Origin: an uncultured Burkholderiales bacterium
GTDB taxonomy: Bacteria > Pseudomonadota > Gammaproteobacteria > Burkholderiales > Burkholderiaceae_C
Direction: 5' to 3'
Length of the DNA stretch: 64,000 bases
NCBI GenBank assembly: GCA_903886485.1
Contig: CAISMH010000012.1
Coordinates: 62,001-126,000, forward strand
Shown in pieces: positions 50,145 to 59,443 of the stretch. Within the stretch, counting starts at the first letter, position 1. Every line of letters begins with the position of its first letter. Under the pieces are notes generated by a model that made no database searches, was not told the origin of the DNA, and saw nothing but the letters and a program-made list of their open reading frames with translations. The position numbers were made by a program, and so were the translations under genes.

Positions 50145-50838
50145 TCGGTGTGTCGCCGGTTGGGGCGGTGTCTCTGGGTGAGGAAAGTTCAAAAACAGGC
50201 GCGTCCGCGTTGTCAGCCGCGGGAACATCGACCACCACGGTTGCGTCTTCGGAAGACTCAAGCGCCATGTTCAATTGCAAAGAGGGGTCGTCTTCACCCA
50301 AGCGGGCAAAGGCGTTGGCTTGTGCTTGGGCGCTGTCAAACACGGGCAACTGGTCGAGCGAGGCCAAACCAAGGTCGTCCAAAAACTGGCGCGTGGTGGC
50401 ATACAACGAGGGACGACCCACGGTTTCGCGGTGGCCGATCACCTCCACCCAACCACGGTCTTCGAGTTGTTTGATGACGAGGGAGTTGACGGTCACGCCG
50501 CGGATGTCTTCCATGTCGCCACGAGTGACCGGTTGACGGTAGGCGATGATGGCCAAAGTCTCCATGACCGCGCGTGAATATTTGGGCGGCTTCTCGGGAT
50601 TGAGGCGATCCAAAAACTCACGCATCTCTGGGCGACTCTGGAAACGCCACCCCGTGGCAACTTGCACGAGCTCAACGCCGCGCTGCGCCCAATCGAGCTG
50701 CAATTCTTCCAGCAAGGTGCGAATGGTGTCGGCGCCCAAGGCGTCAGAAAACAGCACGCGCAAATCGCGAATCTGGATCGGTTGGTGCGAACAAATCAGG
50801 GCGGTCTCAAGTACGCGCTTGGCATCCACGGTGTTCAT
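50134..50838 (-). CDS. scpB: Segregation and condensation protein ScpB
   Basis: A protein of 234 residues with two winged-helix domains: [63 protein letters not shown] (the ScpB signature, about 95-135) and [26 protein letters not shown]. ScpB is the kleisin-binding partner in the SMC-ScpAB condensin. The last 60 residues are acidic and non-conserved. No scpA is in the window. Upstream there is a 155-base gap before rluD in which nothing else was seen. Confidence 0.95.
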   Translation of the reverse strand: MNTVDAKRVLETALICSHQPIQIRDLRVLFSDALGADTIRTLLEELQLDWAQRGVELVQVATGWRFQSRPEMREFLDRLNPEKPPKYSRAVMETLAIIAYRQPVTRGDMEDIRGVTVNSLVIKQLEDRGWVEVIGHRETVGRPSLYATTRQFLDDLGLASLDQLPVFDSAQAQANAFARLGEDDPSLQLNMALESSEDATVVVDVPAADNADAPVFELSSPRDTAPTGDTPNEH

Positions 50839-50993
50839 CGTGAGAGTTCCGGGTCAAGGGTCGAGGAAATGGCCTACGAAAATTCATCTCGAGGCTGGTA
50901 AGGGCCATGCGGGGCATCGCCAAAGTCAGAGCCAAAGGGCTCACCGCTTTCACAAGCGTGGACGCATATTGTAACGGAGGCCGCCTTGAGGAC

Positions 50994-52037
50994 TTATTCG
51001 GGGCGCTTGAGGCCCAAACCAGCCAACAATTGGACCATGTCATCAGGCAACGGCGCTTCAAACTTGAGGGGTTTGCCTGTGATGGGATGGTCGAAGCTCA
51101 AACGAAATGCGTGCAAGGCTTGGCGGTCAATGCCCAAATTCATGGGGCCTGCGTAGAGAGAGTCACCCACCAAGGGGTGGCCAAAGTGCGCCATGTGGAC
51201 ACGAATTTGGTGTGTGCGCCCCGTGTGCAAGGTGCATTGCACCAAACAGGCTTCTTCTTGGCTGCTGAGACACTCAAACGTGGTGTGGGCTTCTTTGCCG
51301 GGTAAACGCTCGAGGTCCACCACAGCCATGCGTAAGCGGTTGCGGTAATCGCGACCAATGGCCGCCACGATGTCGCGCACAGGCGTGCCACTCCATTTGC
51401 GATAAGCCACGGCCAAGTATTCGCGATGCACTTGGCGCTCGGCAATCATGGCCACCAAGGCATCCATGGCGCGGCGCGTGCGCGCCACAATCATCAAGCC
51501 GCTGGTGTCTTTGTCTAAACGATGCACGATGCCTGCACGCGGCAGCATGACGGCTTGTGGATCTAAGGCCAACAAACCGTTGAGCAAGGTGCCGCTCCAG
51601 TTGCCGGGTGCGGGGTGCACGACCAAACCTGCGGGCTTGAACAACACGCGCAAATCTTCATCTTCGTGGATCACGTTCAGCGCAATGTCTTCGGGCTTGA
51701 AGGCTTGGCTTTGTGGCGTGGGCCTCAAAATGAGTTGGTAGCGCTCGCCCATGCGCACCTTGGCGGAGGCTTTGGTCATGATGCGAGCCATGGGGTGCAC
51801 ACAACTCACACATCCTTCACTCAATAGCTGCTGCGAAAAGCTGCGCGAGAACTCGGGCAGCAGCAGAGCCAAAGCTCGGTCCAGGCGCTCCCCATGCATA
51901 TCCGAGGGAATCAAAAGTTCGCGTGTTTCTACCTCTGGACCGTCGATGAGGTCGACATGCTCATCAAGTGAAACATCTTCCGACGAAGGGACTGCAGATG
52001 ACGGTGGAGCCGATAGAATGGTTTGACTTTGCTTCAA
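50994..52037 (-). CDS. rluD: 23S rRNA pseudouridine(1911/1915/1917) synthase RluD
   Basis: A protein of 347 residues. An S4-like domain (GERLDRALALLLPEFSRSFSQQLLSEGCV, about 49-77) precedes the RluA-family catalytic domain with Asp175 in GIVHRLDKDTSGLMIVAR and the HTGRTHQIRVHMAHFGHPLVGD motif. The acidic, non-conserved N-terminal 35 residues are longer than in E. coli. It is divergent from bamD with 11 bases between the start codons, as in many proteobacteria. RluD rather than RluC is favoured by that context. Confidence 0.9.
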   Translation of the reverse strand: MKQSQTILSAPPSSAVPSSEDVSLDEHVDLIDGPEVETRELLIPSDMHGERLDRALALLLPEFSRSFSQQLLSEGCVSCVHPMARIMTKASAKVRMGERYQLILRPTPQSQAFKPEDIALNVIHEDEDLRVLFKPAGLVVHPAPGNWSGTLLNGLLALDPQAVMLPRAGIVHRLDKDTSGLMIVARTRRAMDALVAMIAERQVHREYLAVAYRKWSGTPVRDIVAAIGRDYRNRLRMAVVDLERLPGKEAHTTFECLSSQEEACLVQCTLHTGRTHQIRVHMAHFGHPLVGDSLYAGPMNLGIDRQALHAFRLSFDHPITGKPLKFEAPLPDDMVQLLAGLGLKRPE

Positions 52038-52048
52038 GAGGTTGACCT

Positions 52049-52861
52049 GTGGTGTTACGACTCAAATTATCGACGGTATGGATGGCCTTAGGCCTGTCTA
52101 TCGCTATTCTTTTCACCGGATGTGCCAACAGCAATTACGACCCAACCAAAGATTGGAGCGTGGACAGGCTCTACAGCGAAGCCAAGGACGAAATGGCCGC
52201 AGGCGCTTATGACAAAGCGATTGGCTTTTACGAAAAACTCGAAGGTCGTGCCGCAGGTACCGCCTTGGCCCAGCAAGCCCAACTGGACAAAGCTTGGGCC
52301 CAATACAAAACCAACGAACCCGTGCAAGCTGTTGCCACCTTGGATCGCTTCATCAAGCTGCACCCTGCCAGCCCCGCGCTGGACTATGCGCTCTACCTCA
52401 AAGGCTTGGTGAACTTCAACGACAACTTGGGATTGATGTCCTCTTGGACGAACCAAGATTTGGCCGAACGCGATCCCAAGCAAGCTAAAGAATCTTTCGA
52501 AGCCTTCCGCGAGTTGGTGACTCGTTTTCCTGACTCCAAATATTCCGAGGATGGACGCTTGCGTATGGCGTTCATCAAGAACTCACTGGCACGCTCCGAT
52601 GTCCATGTGGCGCGCTACTACTACCAACGCGGCGCCTATGTAGCGGCCATCAATCGTGCACAAACCACGGTGCAGGAATTCCGCGATGTGCCCGCCGTCG
52701 AAGAGGCTTTGCTCATCATGATCCAGTCATACGACAAGCTGGGCTTAACTCAGTTGCGTGATGACACCCAACGTGTGCTGGAAACAAGCTACCCCAACAG
52801 CGTGCTCTTGCACCCCGAGCGCGTGCCGGCTAAAAAGTCGTGGTGGAAGTTTTGGCAATAA
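52049..52861 (+). CDS. bamD: Outer membrane assembly lipoprotein BamD
   Basis: A protein of 270 residues from a GTG at 52049 (a second GTG follows directly), with AGAGG just upstream. The signal peptide ends in the lipobox LFTGC (Cys25), followed by TPR repeats: YSEAKDEMAAGAYDKAIGFYEKLE, AVATLDRFIKLHP and FRELVTRFPDSKYSEDGRLRM. BamD is the essential lipoprotein of the BAM complex, anchoring BamC and BamE to BamA. The 3' end overlaps the convergent dinG by 32 bases. Confidence 0.95.
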   Translation: MVLRLKLSTVWMALGLSIAILFTGCANSNYDPTKDWSVDRLYSEAKDEMAAGAYDKAIGFYEKLEGRAAGTALAQQAQLDKAWAQYKTNEPVQAVATLDRFIKLHPASPALDYALYLKGLVNFNDNLGLMSSWTNQDLAERDPKQAKESFEAFRELVTRFPDSKYSEDGRLRMAFIKNSLARSDVHVARYYYQRGAYVAAINRAQTTVQEFRDVPAVEEALLIMIQSYDKLGLTQLRDDTQRVLETSYPNSVLLHPERVPAKKSWWKFWQ

Positions 52862-54920
52862 GGTATTGACTCAGCGCATCCAAGGCCTGCGCCAAGTCGT
52901 CCGTGGTTTGTAGTTGTCGCATGGGCGGTAGCGCGGCAATCAAACGACGGCCGTAGCCGGTGGTGACCAAACGGTTGTCACACAAAACCAAAATACCTTG
53001 GTCTGACTCAGTGCGAATCAATCGGCCAGCGCCTTGCTTGAGAGCGACCACGGCTTCAGGCACAAAATAATCATTGAATGGGCTGCGCCCTTGCGCCTCT
53101 AATCGTTTGCTGCGTGCCTCGACCAGAGGGTCATGTGGTGGTGGAAACGGCAGCTTGTCGATGACCACCAGTTGCAGCGCGTCACCCGGTACGTCAAAAC
53201 CTTCCCAGAAGGTGGCTGAAGCGACCAACACACAACCGCCCTCGCCAGCATGAGCGCCATCACGAAAGCGCTCCATCAAATGGCGTTTGGGCCATTCGCC
53301 TTGCACCAGCACCTCGATGCCAGACCCCTCCAGCTGCTGCTTCATCACATCGCCAATCGCACGCAAGGCTCGCAAGGTGGTGGTCAGAACCAAGGTCCGT
53401 CCACCCAGACGACGCACGGCATCGCTGGCTATCGCGGCCACTTGTGCGCTGTGTGCGGGGTCGTTCGGGCGCACGATGTCGCGCGGCACGAAAAGACAAG
53501 CCTGCGCGGGGTAATCGAAAGGACTGCTGACGCGCAAGATGGTCGCGGACTCCAAGCCACAAGGCTCCGTGAACCAACGCAGACGTGGGTCATCGCCCAA
53601 AGTGGCGGAGGTAAAAACCCAGCTGCGTGGCCGCGTGTCTTCGGCGGGACGCATGGGAAAAGCGCTGTCAAAGGGGGACTCATCGCAGACGTCCTCAGGC
53701 GTTGCAACCACCGTTTGTTTCATCAACCGTTCACGCACCGTTTGGGCAATGTCTAAGGGGGCTTGCATCAAGCGCATTTGGGAGGCGCTGACATCGACCC
53801 AACGCACCGCATCGGGGGCGCACGGGTTCAAAAAGGTATCCACACGCTGGGCGATTTCACCCACACGGTCATGCAGGCGCATGAAGTCGGGGGCGATTTC
53901 ACTCACCGTGTCTAAGGCTTGCAGGGCTTGCACGCAAGCAGCGCCCACGTCTTGGAGCGACTGCTCCCACGCGCCGAGGTGGATGCCTTCTGGCGCTTCC
54001 TCTGTCCACCGCAGCTTGACCGCGCCGGGTCGCTTGCCGCCAATGAGTCGCAGTTCACGTGCGGCGCGTTCCAGCGCGGCGCACACGCCTTGCCAGTCGG
54101 CCAGACCGCGAGCCAGCTGTAAACCGGTGGCGAGCATGTCGCGCGTCACATCCAGCAACTGAGCCGTGCCGAGTTGCTGGCCCAAGAAGTTGACGCCTGT
54201 TTCGTTGAGCTGATGCGCCTCGTCAAAGATCACCACGCGCACGCTGGGTAACAACTCGGCCATGCCGGTTTCGCGCACGGCCATATCAGCAAAAAATAAA
54301 TGGTGGTTGATGACCACCACATCGGCGCCGAGTGCATCACGACGTGCCGCGTTCACGTGGCAGGTTTTGAATTTGGGGCATTGAGAACCCAAACAGTTTT
54401 CGCGGTTGGAGGTGATGAGTGGGATCAAGGGCGAGCGCTCGTCCAAGCCCGGCAACTCCGCCAAGTCACCCGTGCGGGTGCTGAGGGACCAAGTTTCCAC
54501 ACGCGACAACAAGTGCGTGGTGTGGCGATCGGGCATGCTGGTGTCGCGTCGCGCCAACTCCATGCGATGGGTACACAGATAGCTAGAGCGTCCTTTGAGC
54601 AAAGCCAAGCGCACGGGTAGGTTGAGTGCCAGCACCAACCGTGGCAAATCACGCGCGAAGAGTTGGTCTTGCAAGGCCTTGGTGGCGGTGGAAAGCAACA
54701 CGCGTTCGCCGCTCAACAATGCTGGCACCAGATAGGCAAAGGTCTTACCTACACCTGTGCCAGCCTCCACCACCAAACTGCCGCCATGCGCGACCACATC
54801 GGCGACCGCCAAGGCCATGTCCGTTTGTCCTTGGCGGGGGCTGAATTGATCGGTGGCGCGAGCCAAGACACCGAGGGGTGCAAAGGCCTCTTGCACCATG
54901 TCACGCAAGGGGTGGGTCAT
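52830..54920 (-). CDS. ATP-dependent DNA helicase of the DinG/YoaA family
   Basis: A protein of 696 residues, XPD-like superfamily 2 helicase. Walker A is VEAGTGVGKT (51-60) and the DEAH box is at 233-236 (VIFDEAHQLNE). The four cysteines Cys116, Cys176, Cys181 and Cys187 (TSNRENCLGSQCPKFKTCHVN) are spaced for a [4Fe-4S] cluster. The late motif ALKQGAGRLIRTESDQGILVLCD is motif VI. The short N-terminus lacks an exonuclease domain. The wording fits YoaA, linked to repair of blocked replication forks, as well as DinG. It overlaps its upstream neighbour by four bases. Confidence 0.9.
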   Translation of the reverse strand: MTHPLRDMVQEAFAPLGVLARATDQFSPRQGQTDMALAVADVVAHGGSLVVEAGTGVGKTFAYLVPALLSGERVLLSTATKALQDQLFARDLPRLVLALNLPVRLALLKGRSSYLCTHRMELARRDTSMPDRHTTHLLSRVETWSLSTRTGDLAELPGLDERSPLIPLITSNRENCLGSQCPKFKTCHVNAARRDALGADVVVINHHLFFADMAVRETGMAELLPSVRVVIFDEAHQLNETGVNFLGQQLGTAQLLDVTRDMLATGLQLARGLADWQGVCAALERAARELRLIGGKRPGAVKLRWTEEAPEGIHLGAWEQSLQDVGAACVQALQALDTVSEIAPDFMRLHDRVGEIAQRVDTFLNPCAPDAVRWVDVSASQMRLMQAPLDIAQTVRERLMKQTVVATPEDVCDESPFDSAFPMRPAEDTRPRSWVFTSATLGDDPRLRWFTEPCGLESATILRVSSPFDYPAQACLFVPRDIVRPNDPAHSAQVAAIASDAVRRLGGRTLVLTTTLRALRAIGDVMKQQLEGSGIEVLVQGEWPKRHLMERFRDGAHAGEGGCVLVASATFWEGFDVPGDALQLVVIDKLPFPPPHDPLVEARSKRLEAQGRSPFNDYFVPEAVVALKQGAGRLIRTESDQGILVLCDNRLVTTGYGRRLIAALPPMRQLQTTDDLAQALDALSQYLIAKTSTTTF

Positions 54921-55525
54921 TGGCTCGGCACGGGCAGTGGAGCTGCGGGTTCTTTGTTGCGCTCGCGCAATTTCTTTTCCACATCAGCGCGACGCTGCGC
55001 CGCTTCACGTTGTTTCAGTTCGTACTCGCCGCGTTTGGTGCCTTGCAAGGCATGGTCGATTTGCTTTTGTGCATTGGCGTCAGCGCGCTCTTTGGAGGCG
55101 GCGATCGAAGCGGCTCGTTCGGCTTCTGCCTTTTTGAGCTCGGCTTCGCTGTTGCGTTCTGCCAAGCTGCGAATGGCTTCATCGCCTTGAATTTGACGCT
55201 CCATGGCGTTGAAATTCAGCTCCTCTTTGCGCAACACGGCATTGGCCTGAATACGCCGCTCACGCGCTTGGAGGCGACAGGTGTTGACATCGAAGTTTTG
55301 ATAACACTGCTTCATGTCTTGTCGGTATTGCGCTTCGAGTTGCTGGCGGCGTCGCGACAAGTCCGTGCGCTGAAGGTTGCGTTCGTCTACGGATGGAAAG
55401 GCCGTGGCAGCTTGGCTTGCTGCCAATGTCGGCGCTGACGCTGAGGCCTCCGTCACCACCGCAGGCTGTGCCAGCGCAGCAGCGGCGCAAACACCGGCGA
55501 GCAAAAACAAAAGAAGTTTTTTCAT
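54917..55525 (-). CDS. Exported coiled-coil protein of unknown function
   Basis: A protein of 202 residues. The signal peptide MKKLLLFLLAGVCAAAALAQ has a predicted cleavage after ALA. An Ala/Ser linker is followed by a long, highly charged helical region (about 48-195) rich in Glu, Arg, Gln and Ala, very likely a coiled coil. Two cysteines (KQCYQNFDVNTCRLQARERR, about residues 88 and 97) are nine residues apart and could form a disulfide. No family is recognised. It overlaps zapE upstream and dinG downstream, each by four bases, so it is translated with both. A periplasmic scaffolding role is conceivable but unsupported. Confidence 0.75.
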   Translation of the reverse strand: MKKLLLFLLAGVCAAAALAQPAVVTEASASAPTLAASQAATAFPSVDERNLQRTDLSRRRQQLEAQYRQDMKQCYQNFDVNTCRLQARERRIQANAVLRKEELNFNAMERQIQGDEAIRSLAERNSEAELKKAEAERAASIAASKERADANAQKQIDHALQGTKRGEYELKQREAAQRRADVEKKLRERNKEPAAPLPVPSQ

Positions 55526-56631
55526 GTCAGCGAGGTATCCACTGTGCGACGCTCAAGCGCCAAAAATTCCGCCGATTGCATCTCATTCAAGCGCGACACG
55601 GTGCGCGGAAACTCATGCGCCATCGGGCCTTCGGTGTAGAGCTCTTCAGGTGGCACAGCCGCAGACAGCATCAACTTGACGCGGCGGTCATACAGCACAT
55701 CCACCAGCCAAGTGAAGCGCCGCGCCTCAGCGGCTTTGTTGACGGGCATGTGCGGCACATCACTCAGCAAAACGGTGTGAAATTGGCTGGCTATTTCCAA
55801 ATAATCATTTTGTGAACGTGGGCCACCACACAAATCTTTGAAGTCAAACCAGACCACACCACCGGCACGACGACGCGCTTTGATTTGACGCGCTTCGATG
55901 TGCAATATGGGCTCTTCGTCTTGACACTCGGCCAAGCGGTTGAATGCATCTGTCATGGCGGCATCGGCTTTTTCGCCCAAGGGCCGCAAATACAGCTCGA
56001 CTTGCTCTAGGGTGCGGCGGCGGTAGTCGGTGCCGTTGTCCACGTTGATGATGTCAAGCTCTTTGTTCAGCAAATCTATCGCGGGCATGATGCGGTCACG
56101 GTGCATGCCCCCCGGATACAAATCATCGGGTTTGAAGTTAGACGTGGTGACAAAGCCCACACCGTTGTCAAACAAGGCGTCGAGCAAGCGGTGCAAGATC
56201 ATGGCATCCGTGATGTCGGCCACATGAAACTCGTCAAAGCAAATCAGCTTGTAGCGTTTGGACATTTGTTTGCCCAAGACATCGAGTGGGTTGACCGTGC
56301 CTTGCAACTCGCGCAGCTCACGATGTACCTCGCGCATGAACTCATGAAAGTGCAAACGCGTTTTACGCTGGATGGGTACAGCCTCGAAAAAGCAATCCAT
56401 CAAAAAACTTTTGCCACGTCCTACGCCACCATACATGTAAACCCCACGAGGGATGGCTGGGCGATTGACCAGCTTTTTCAAGGAGTTGGAGCGCTTCTCT
56501 TTGTAAGCGGCCCATTCACTCGCGCAACGCTCCAGAGCGTCAATCGCACGCAGTTGCGCAGGGTCACTTTGAAAGCCTCGGGCTTGAAGTTCTTTGAGGT
56601 AGTTTTGGTGAACGGGCTGATGGTCTGACAT
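55522..56631 (-). CDS. zapE: Cell division protein ZapE (AFG1-like ATPase)
   Basis: A protein of 369 residues of the AFG1/ZapE AAA-like family. Walker A is GGVGRGKS (68-75), followed by FLMDCFFEAVP and FHEFMREVHREL; Walker B is LICFDEFHVADITDAMI, with LLDALFDNGVGFVTTSNFKPDDLYPGGMHR after it. ZapE binds FtsZ and destabilises polymers during constriction in E. coli, and mitochondrial Afg1 is a relative. It is separated from lpdA by 76 bases containing a terminator. Confidence 0.94.
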   Translation of the reverse strand: MSDHQPVHQNYLKELQARGFQSDPAQLRAIDALERCASEWAAYKEKRSNSLKKLVNRPAIPRGVYMYGGVGRGKSFLMDCFFEAVPIQRKTRLHFHEFMREVHRELRELQGTVNPLDVLGKQMSKRYKLICFDEFHVADITDAMILHRLLDALFDNGVGFVTTSNFKPDDLYPGGMHRDRIMPAIDLLNKELDIINVDNGTDYRRRTLEQVELYLRPLGEKADAAMTDAFNRLAECQDEEPILHIEARQIKARRRAGGVVWFDFKDLCGGPRSQNDYLEIASQFHTVLLSDVPHMPVNKAAEARRFTWLVDVLYDRRVKLMLSAAVPPEELYTEGPMAHEFPRTVSRLNEMQSAEFLALERRTVDTSLT

Positions 56632-56656
56632 AGGCCTCTATTGTGCCTTGCCCATG

Positions 56657-56684
56657 AAAAAAGCCCGCTGTCACCAGCGGGCTT
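56657..56684 (-). terminator. Intrinsic terminator of the odhA-odhB-lpdA operon
   Basis: AAGCCCGCTG (56661-56670) pairs with CAGCGGGCTT (56675-56684) around a TCAC loop. The A-run at 56657-56662 gives the U-tract on the minus strand. It lies just after the lpdA stop codon and before zapE. Confidence 0.88.
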
Positions 56685-56707
56685 CGCGAAGCAAAATTTG
56701 AAATTCT

Positions 56708-58135
56708 TTAGAAGTTCAAAGTGCGCTTGTCCACGGCCAAAGCCGCTTCTTTGGTGGCTTCGCTCAACGAGGGGTGCGCATGGCAAATGCGCGCGATGTC
56801 TTCAGCCGAAGCCTTGAACTCCATCGCCACCACAGCTTCAGAGATCAACTCTGACACCTGTGGGCCCACCATGTGCACGCCCAAGATTTCGTCGGTCGTG
56901 GCATCGGCCAAGAACTTCACCATGCCGGTGGTGTCGCCCAAAGCGCGTGCACGGCCGTTCGCGAGGAACGGGAAAGTGCCAGCTTTGTAAGCCACGCCAT
57001 CGGCCTTGAGTTGCTGCTCCGTACGGCCCACCCAAGCGATTTCAGGGCTTGTGTAGATGACCCAAGGGATGGTGTTGAAGTTGACGTGACCGTGTTGTCC
57101 AGCAATACGCTCCGCCACAGCAACGCCTTCTTCTTCGGCTTTGTGCGCAAGCATGGGGCCACGCACCACGTCGCCCACCGCCCACACACCGGGGACGTTG
57201 GTTTTGCATTCACCGTCCACCACAATGGCGCCGCGCTCGTCGAGTTGCAGGCCAATGGCTTCGGCATTCAAACCGATGGTGTTGGGCACGCGGCCAATCG
57301 ACACGATGAGCTTGTCAGCGTCGAGCACAATGGCTTCGCCTTTGGCGTTGGTGTAGTTGACAGTGACACCCTTCTTGCCGTTAACGATCTCGCCGACTTT
57401 CACACCGAGTTCGATCTTCAAGCCTTGCTTATCAAAAGCCTTCTTGGCTTCTTTGGCGATTTGCTCGTCCACAGCGCCGAGGAAGGTGGGCAGACCTTCG
57501 AGGATAGTCACGTCAGCGCCGAGGCGACGCCAGACAGAGCCCATCTCCAAACCGATCACGCCTGAGCCAATCAAGGCCAGCTTCTTAGGCACCGCGCCCA
57601 CGCGCAAAGCGCCATCGTTGGACAACACGTTGACTTCGTCAAACGGCGTGCCAGGCAAGGCACGGGCGTTCGAGCCTGTGGCGATGATGACTTGCTTGGC
57701 TGTGATGGCCTCTTCGGTTTTGCCGGCCACGTGGATGGTGTAACCACCTTCAGCTTTGCCCGCAAAGCTGCCGCGACCGTGGAAGAACGTGACCTTGTTT
57801 TTCTTGAACAGGTACAAGATGCCGTCGTTGTTTTGCTTCACAACGTTGTCTTTGCGGGCAATCATCTTGGCCACATCCATCTTCACATCCTTGGCCGTGA
57901 TGCCGTGGTCTGCGAAGTGGTGGTTGGCCTGCTCAAAGTGTTCGCTGGATTGCAGCAAAGCCTTGGAGGGAATGCAACCCACGTTGGTACAAGTGCCGCC
58001 GGGGGCTGGGCCACCGGCTGCGTTTTTCCATTCGTCGATACAAGCGACTTGGAAACCGAGTTGTGCAGCACGAATGGCTGCGATGTAGCCACCGGGGCCA
58101 CCACCAATGACGACGACGTCGAATTGTTTAGACAT
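56708..58135 (-). CDS. lpdA: Dihydrolipoyl dehydrogenase (E3)
   Basis: A protein of 475 residues. FAD motif GGGPGG at 11-16, the redox-active disulfide Cys49-Cys54 in [15 protein letters not shown], the NAD domain with [21 protein letters not shown] and the C-terminal interface with [14 protein letters not shown] (catalytic His-Glu). It re-oxidises the lipoyl group of the E2 component, here OdhB. It has no N-terminal lipoyl domain, so it is the stand-alone form. It starts 13 bases after odhB. Confidence 0.97.
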   Translation of the reverse strand: MSKQFDVVVIGGGPGGYIAAIRAAQLGFQVACIDEWKNAAGGPAPGGTCTNVGCIPSKALLQSSEHFEQANHHFADHGITAKDVKMDVAKMIARKDNVVKQNNDGILYLFKKNKVTFFHGRGSFAGKAEGGYTIHVAGKTEEAITAKQVIIATGSNARALPGTPFDEVNVLSNDGALRVGAVPKKLALIGSGVIGLEMGSVWRRLGADVTILEGLPTFLGAVDEQIAKEAKKAFDKQGLKIELGVKVGEIVNGKKGVTVNYTNAKGEAIVLDADKLIVSIGRVPNTIGLNAEAIGLQLDERGAIVVDGECKTNVPGVWAVGDVVRGPMLAHKAEEEGVAVAERIAGQHGHVNFNTIPWVIYTSPEIAWVGRTEQQLKADGVAYKAGTFPFLANGRARALGDTTGMVKFLADATTDEILGVHMVGPQVSELISEAVVAMEFKASAEDIARICHAHPSLSEATKEAALAVDKRTLNF

Positions 58136-58148
58136 ATGAATCCTTTAA

Positions 58149-59405
58149 TCAGATATCAAACAACAGACGTGCTGGATCTTCCAGCGCTTCTTTCATCGCC
58201 ACCAGACCCAAGACAGCTTCGCGGCCGTCAATGATGCGGTGGTCGTACGACATCGCGAAGTAGTTCATGGGGCGCACCACCACTTGACCGTTCTCCACCA
58301 TGGCGCGGTCTTTGGTGGCGTGCACGCCAAGAATCGCTGACTGGGGTGGGTTGATGATCGGGGTCGACATCATGGAGCCGAAGGTGCCGCCGTTGGAGAT
58401 CGAGAAGGTACCGCCTGTCATCTCTTCGAGGCCGAGCTTGCCGTCACGTGCTTTCGTGCCAAATTCAGCAATCTTCTTCTCGATGTCGGCAAAGCTCATT
58501 TGGTCAGCGTTGCGCAGGATAGGCACCACCAAACCGCGTGGTGAACCCACCGCGATACCGATGTCAAAGTAGCCGTGGTAGACGATGTCGTTGCCGTCGA
58601 CCGAAGCGTTCAAGACAGGGAATTTCTTCAAGGCGTGCACCGCGGCTTTGACGAAGAAGCTCATGAAACCGAGCTTCACGCCATGCTCTTTCTCGAAACG
58701 CTCTTGCATGCGCTTGCGCATGTCCATGACGGGTGCCATGTTGATTTCGTTGAAGGTGGTCAAAATCGCGTTGGTCGATTGCGATTGCAACAAACGCTCG
58801 GCCACGCGCGCACGCAAACGTGTCATGGGCACACGTTGCTCAGGACGCTCGCCCAAGTTCACAGCAGGTGCTGCCACTTGTGGCAATGCCTTGGTGGGTG
58901 CGCCTGTGGGAATGACAGCGGCCGTCGACTGGACGCCACCCGCCACAGCAGCGAGCACATCACCTTTGGTGACGCGGCCATCTTTGCCTGTACCAGCCAC
59001 AGAGCCTGCGGCCAAGTGGTTGTCGGCCATCAGCTTGCCAGCAGCGGGCATGGCCACGCCAGCTTTGCTGCTAGATGTGGCAGCAACAGGCGCGGTTGCC
59101 GCAGGAGCAGCAGCAACGGGAGCTGCTACAGCAGCTGCAGCGGGGGCAGCAGCACCCACTTTGCCATCGGTATCGATGCGAGCAATGAGCTGCTCAGCCG
59201 CGACGGTGCCACCATCGGCGACCAAGATTTCGCACAACACGCCAGCAGCGGGTGCGGGCACTTCAAGCACGACTTTGTCAGTTTCGATGTCGATCAAGAT
59301 TTCGTCAGCCGCCACCGACTCACCGACCTTCTTCTTCCATTGCAGCATGGTGGCTTCGGCCACGGATTCAGACAGCTGTGGAACTTTAACTTCTACGATT
59401 GCCAT
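58149..59405 (-). CDS. odhB: 2-oxoglutarate dehydrogenase E2, dihydrolipoyl succinyltransferase
   Basis: A protein of 418 residues. One lipoyl domain with Lys44 in [12 protein letters not shown], an Ala/Pro-rich flexible linker (about 82-115), an E3/E1-binding segment ([29 protein letters not shown]) and the catalytic acyltransferase core ending [13 protein letters not shown] with His389 and Asp393. It transfers the succinyl group to CoA. Single lipoyl domain and context with odhA identify it as SucB/OdhB rather than the pyruvate E2. Confidence 0.96.
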   Translation of the reverse strand: MAIVEVKVPQLSESVAEATMLQWKKKVGESVAADEILIDIETDKVVLEVPAPAAGVLCEILVADGGTVAAEQLIARIDTDGKVGAAAPAAAAVAAPVAAAPAATAPVAATSSSKAGVAMPAAGKLMADNHLAAGSVAGTGKDGRVTKGDVLAAVAGGVQSTAAVIPTGAPTKALPQVAAPAVNLGERPEQRVPMTRLRARVAERLLQSQSTNAILTTFNEINMAPVMDMRKRMQERFEKEHGVKLGFMSFFVKAAVHALKKFPVLNASVDGNDIVYHGYFDIGIAVGSPRGLVVPILRNADQMSFADIEKKIAEFGTKARDGKLGLEEMTGGTFSISNGGTFGSMMSTPIINPPQSAILGVHATKDRAMVENGQVVVRPMNYFAMSYDHRIIDGREAVLGLVAMKEALEDPARLLFDI

Positions 59406-59443
59406 ATCAATTCTTTCTGTATTGGGTATTTCGATTCAACGAT

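Noticed and set aside
49233..50474. Open frame of 413 codons on the plus strand, opposite rluB and scpB
   Set aside because: Arises from the codon bias of rluB/scpB on the other strand. No domain and no promoter; it spans two real genes.
50839..50993. Possible small gene between scpB and rluD
   Set aside because: The 155 bases contain no frame with a credible start and no family resemblance; treated as a spacer.
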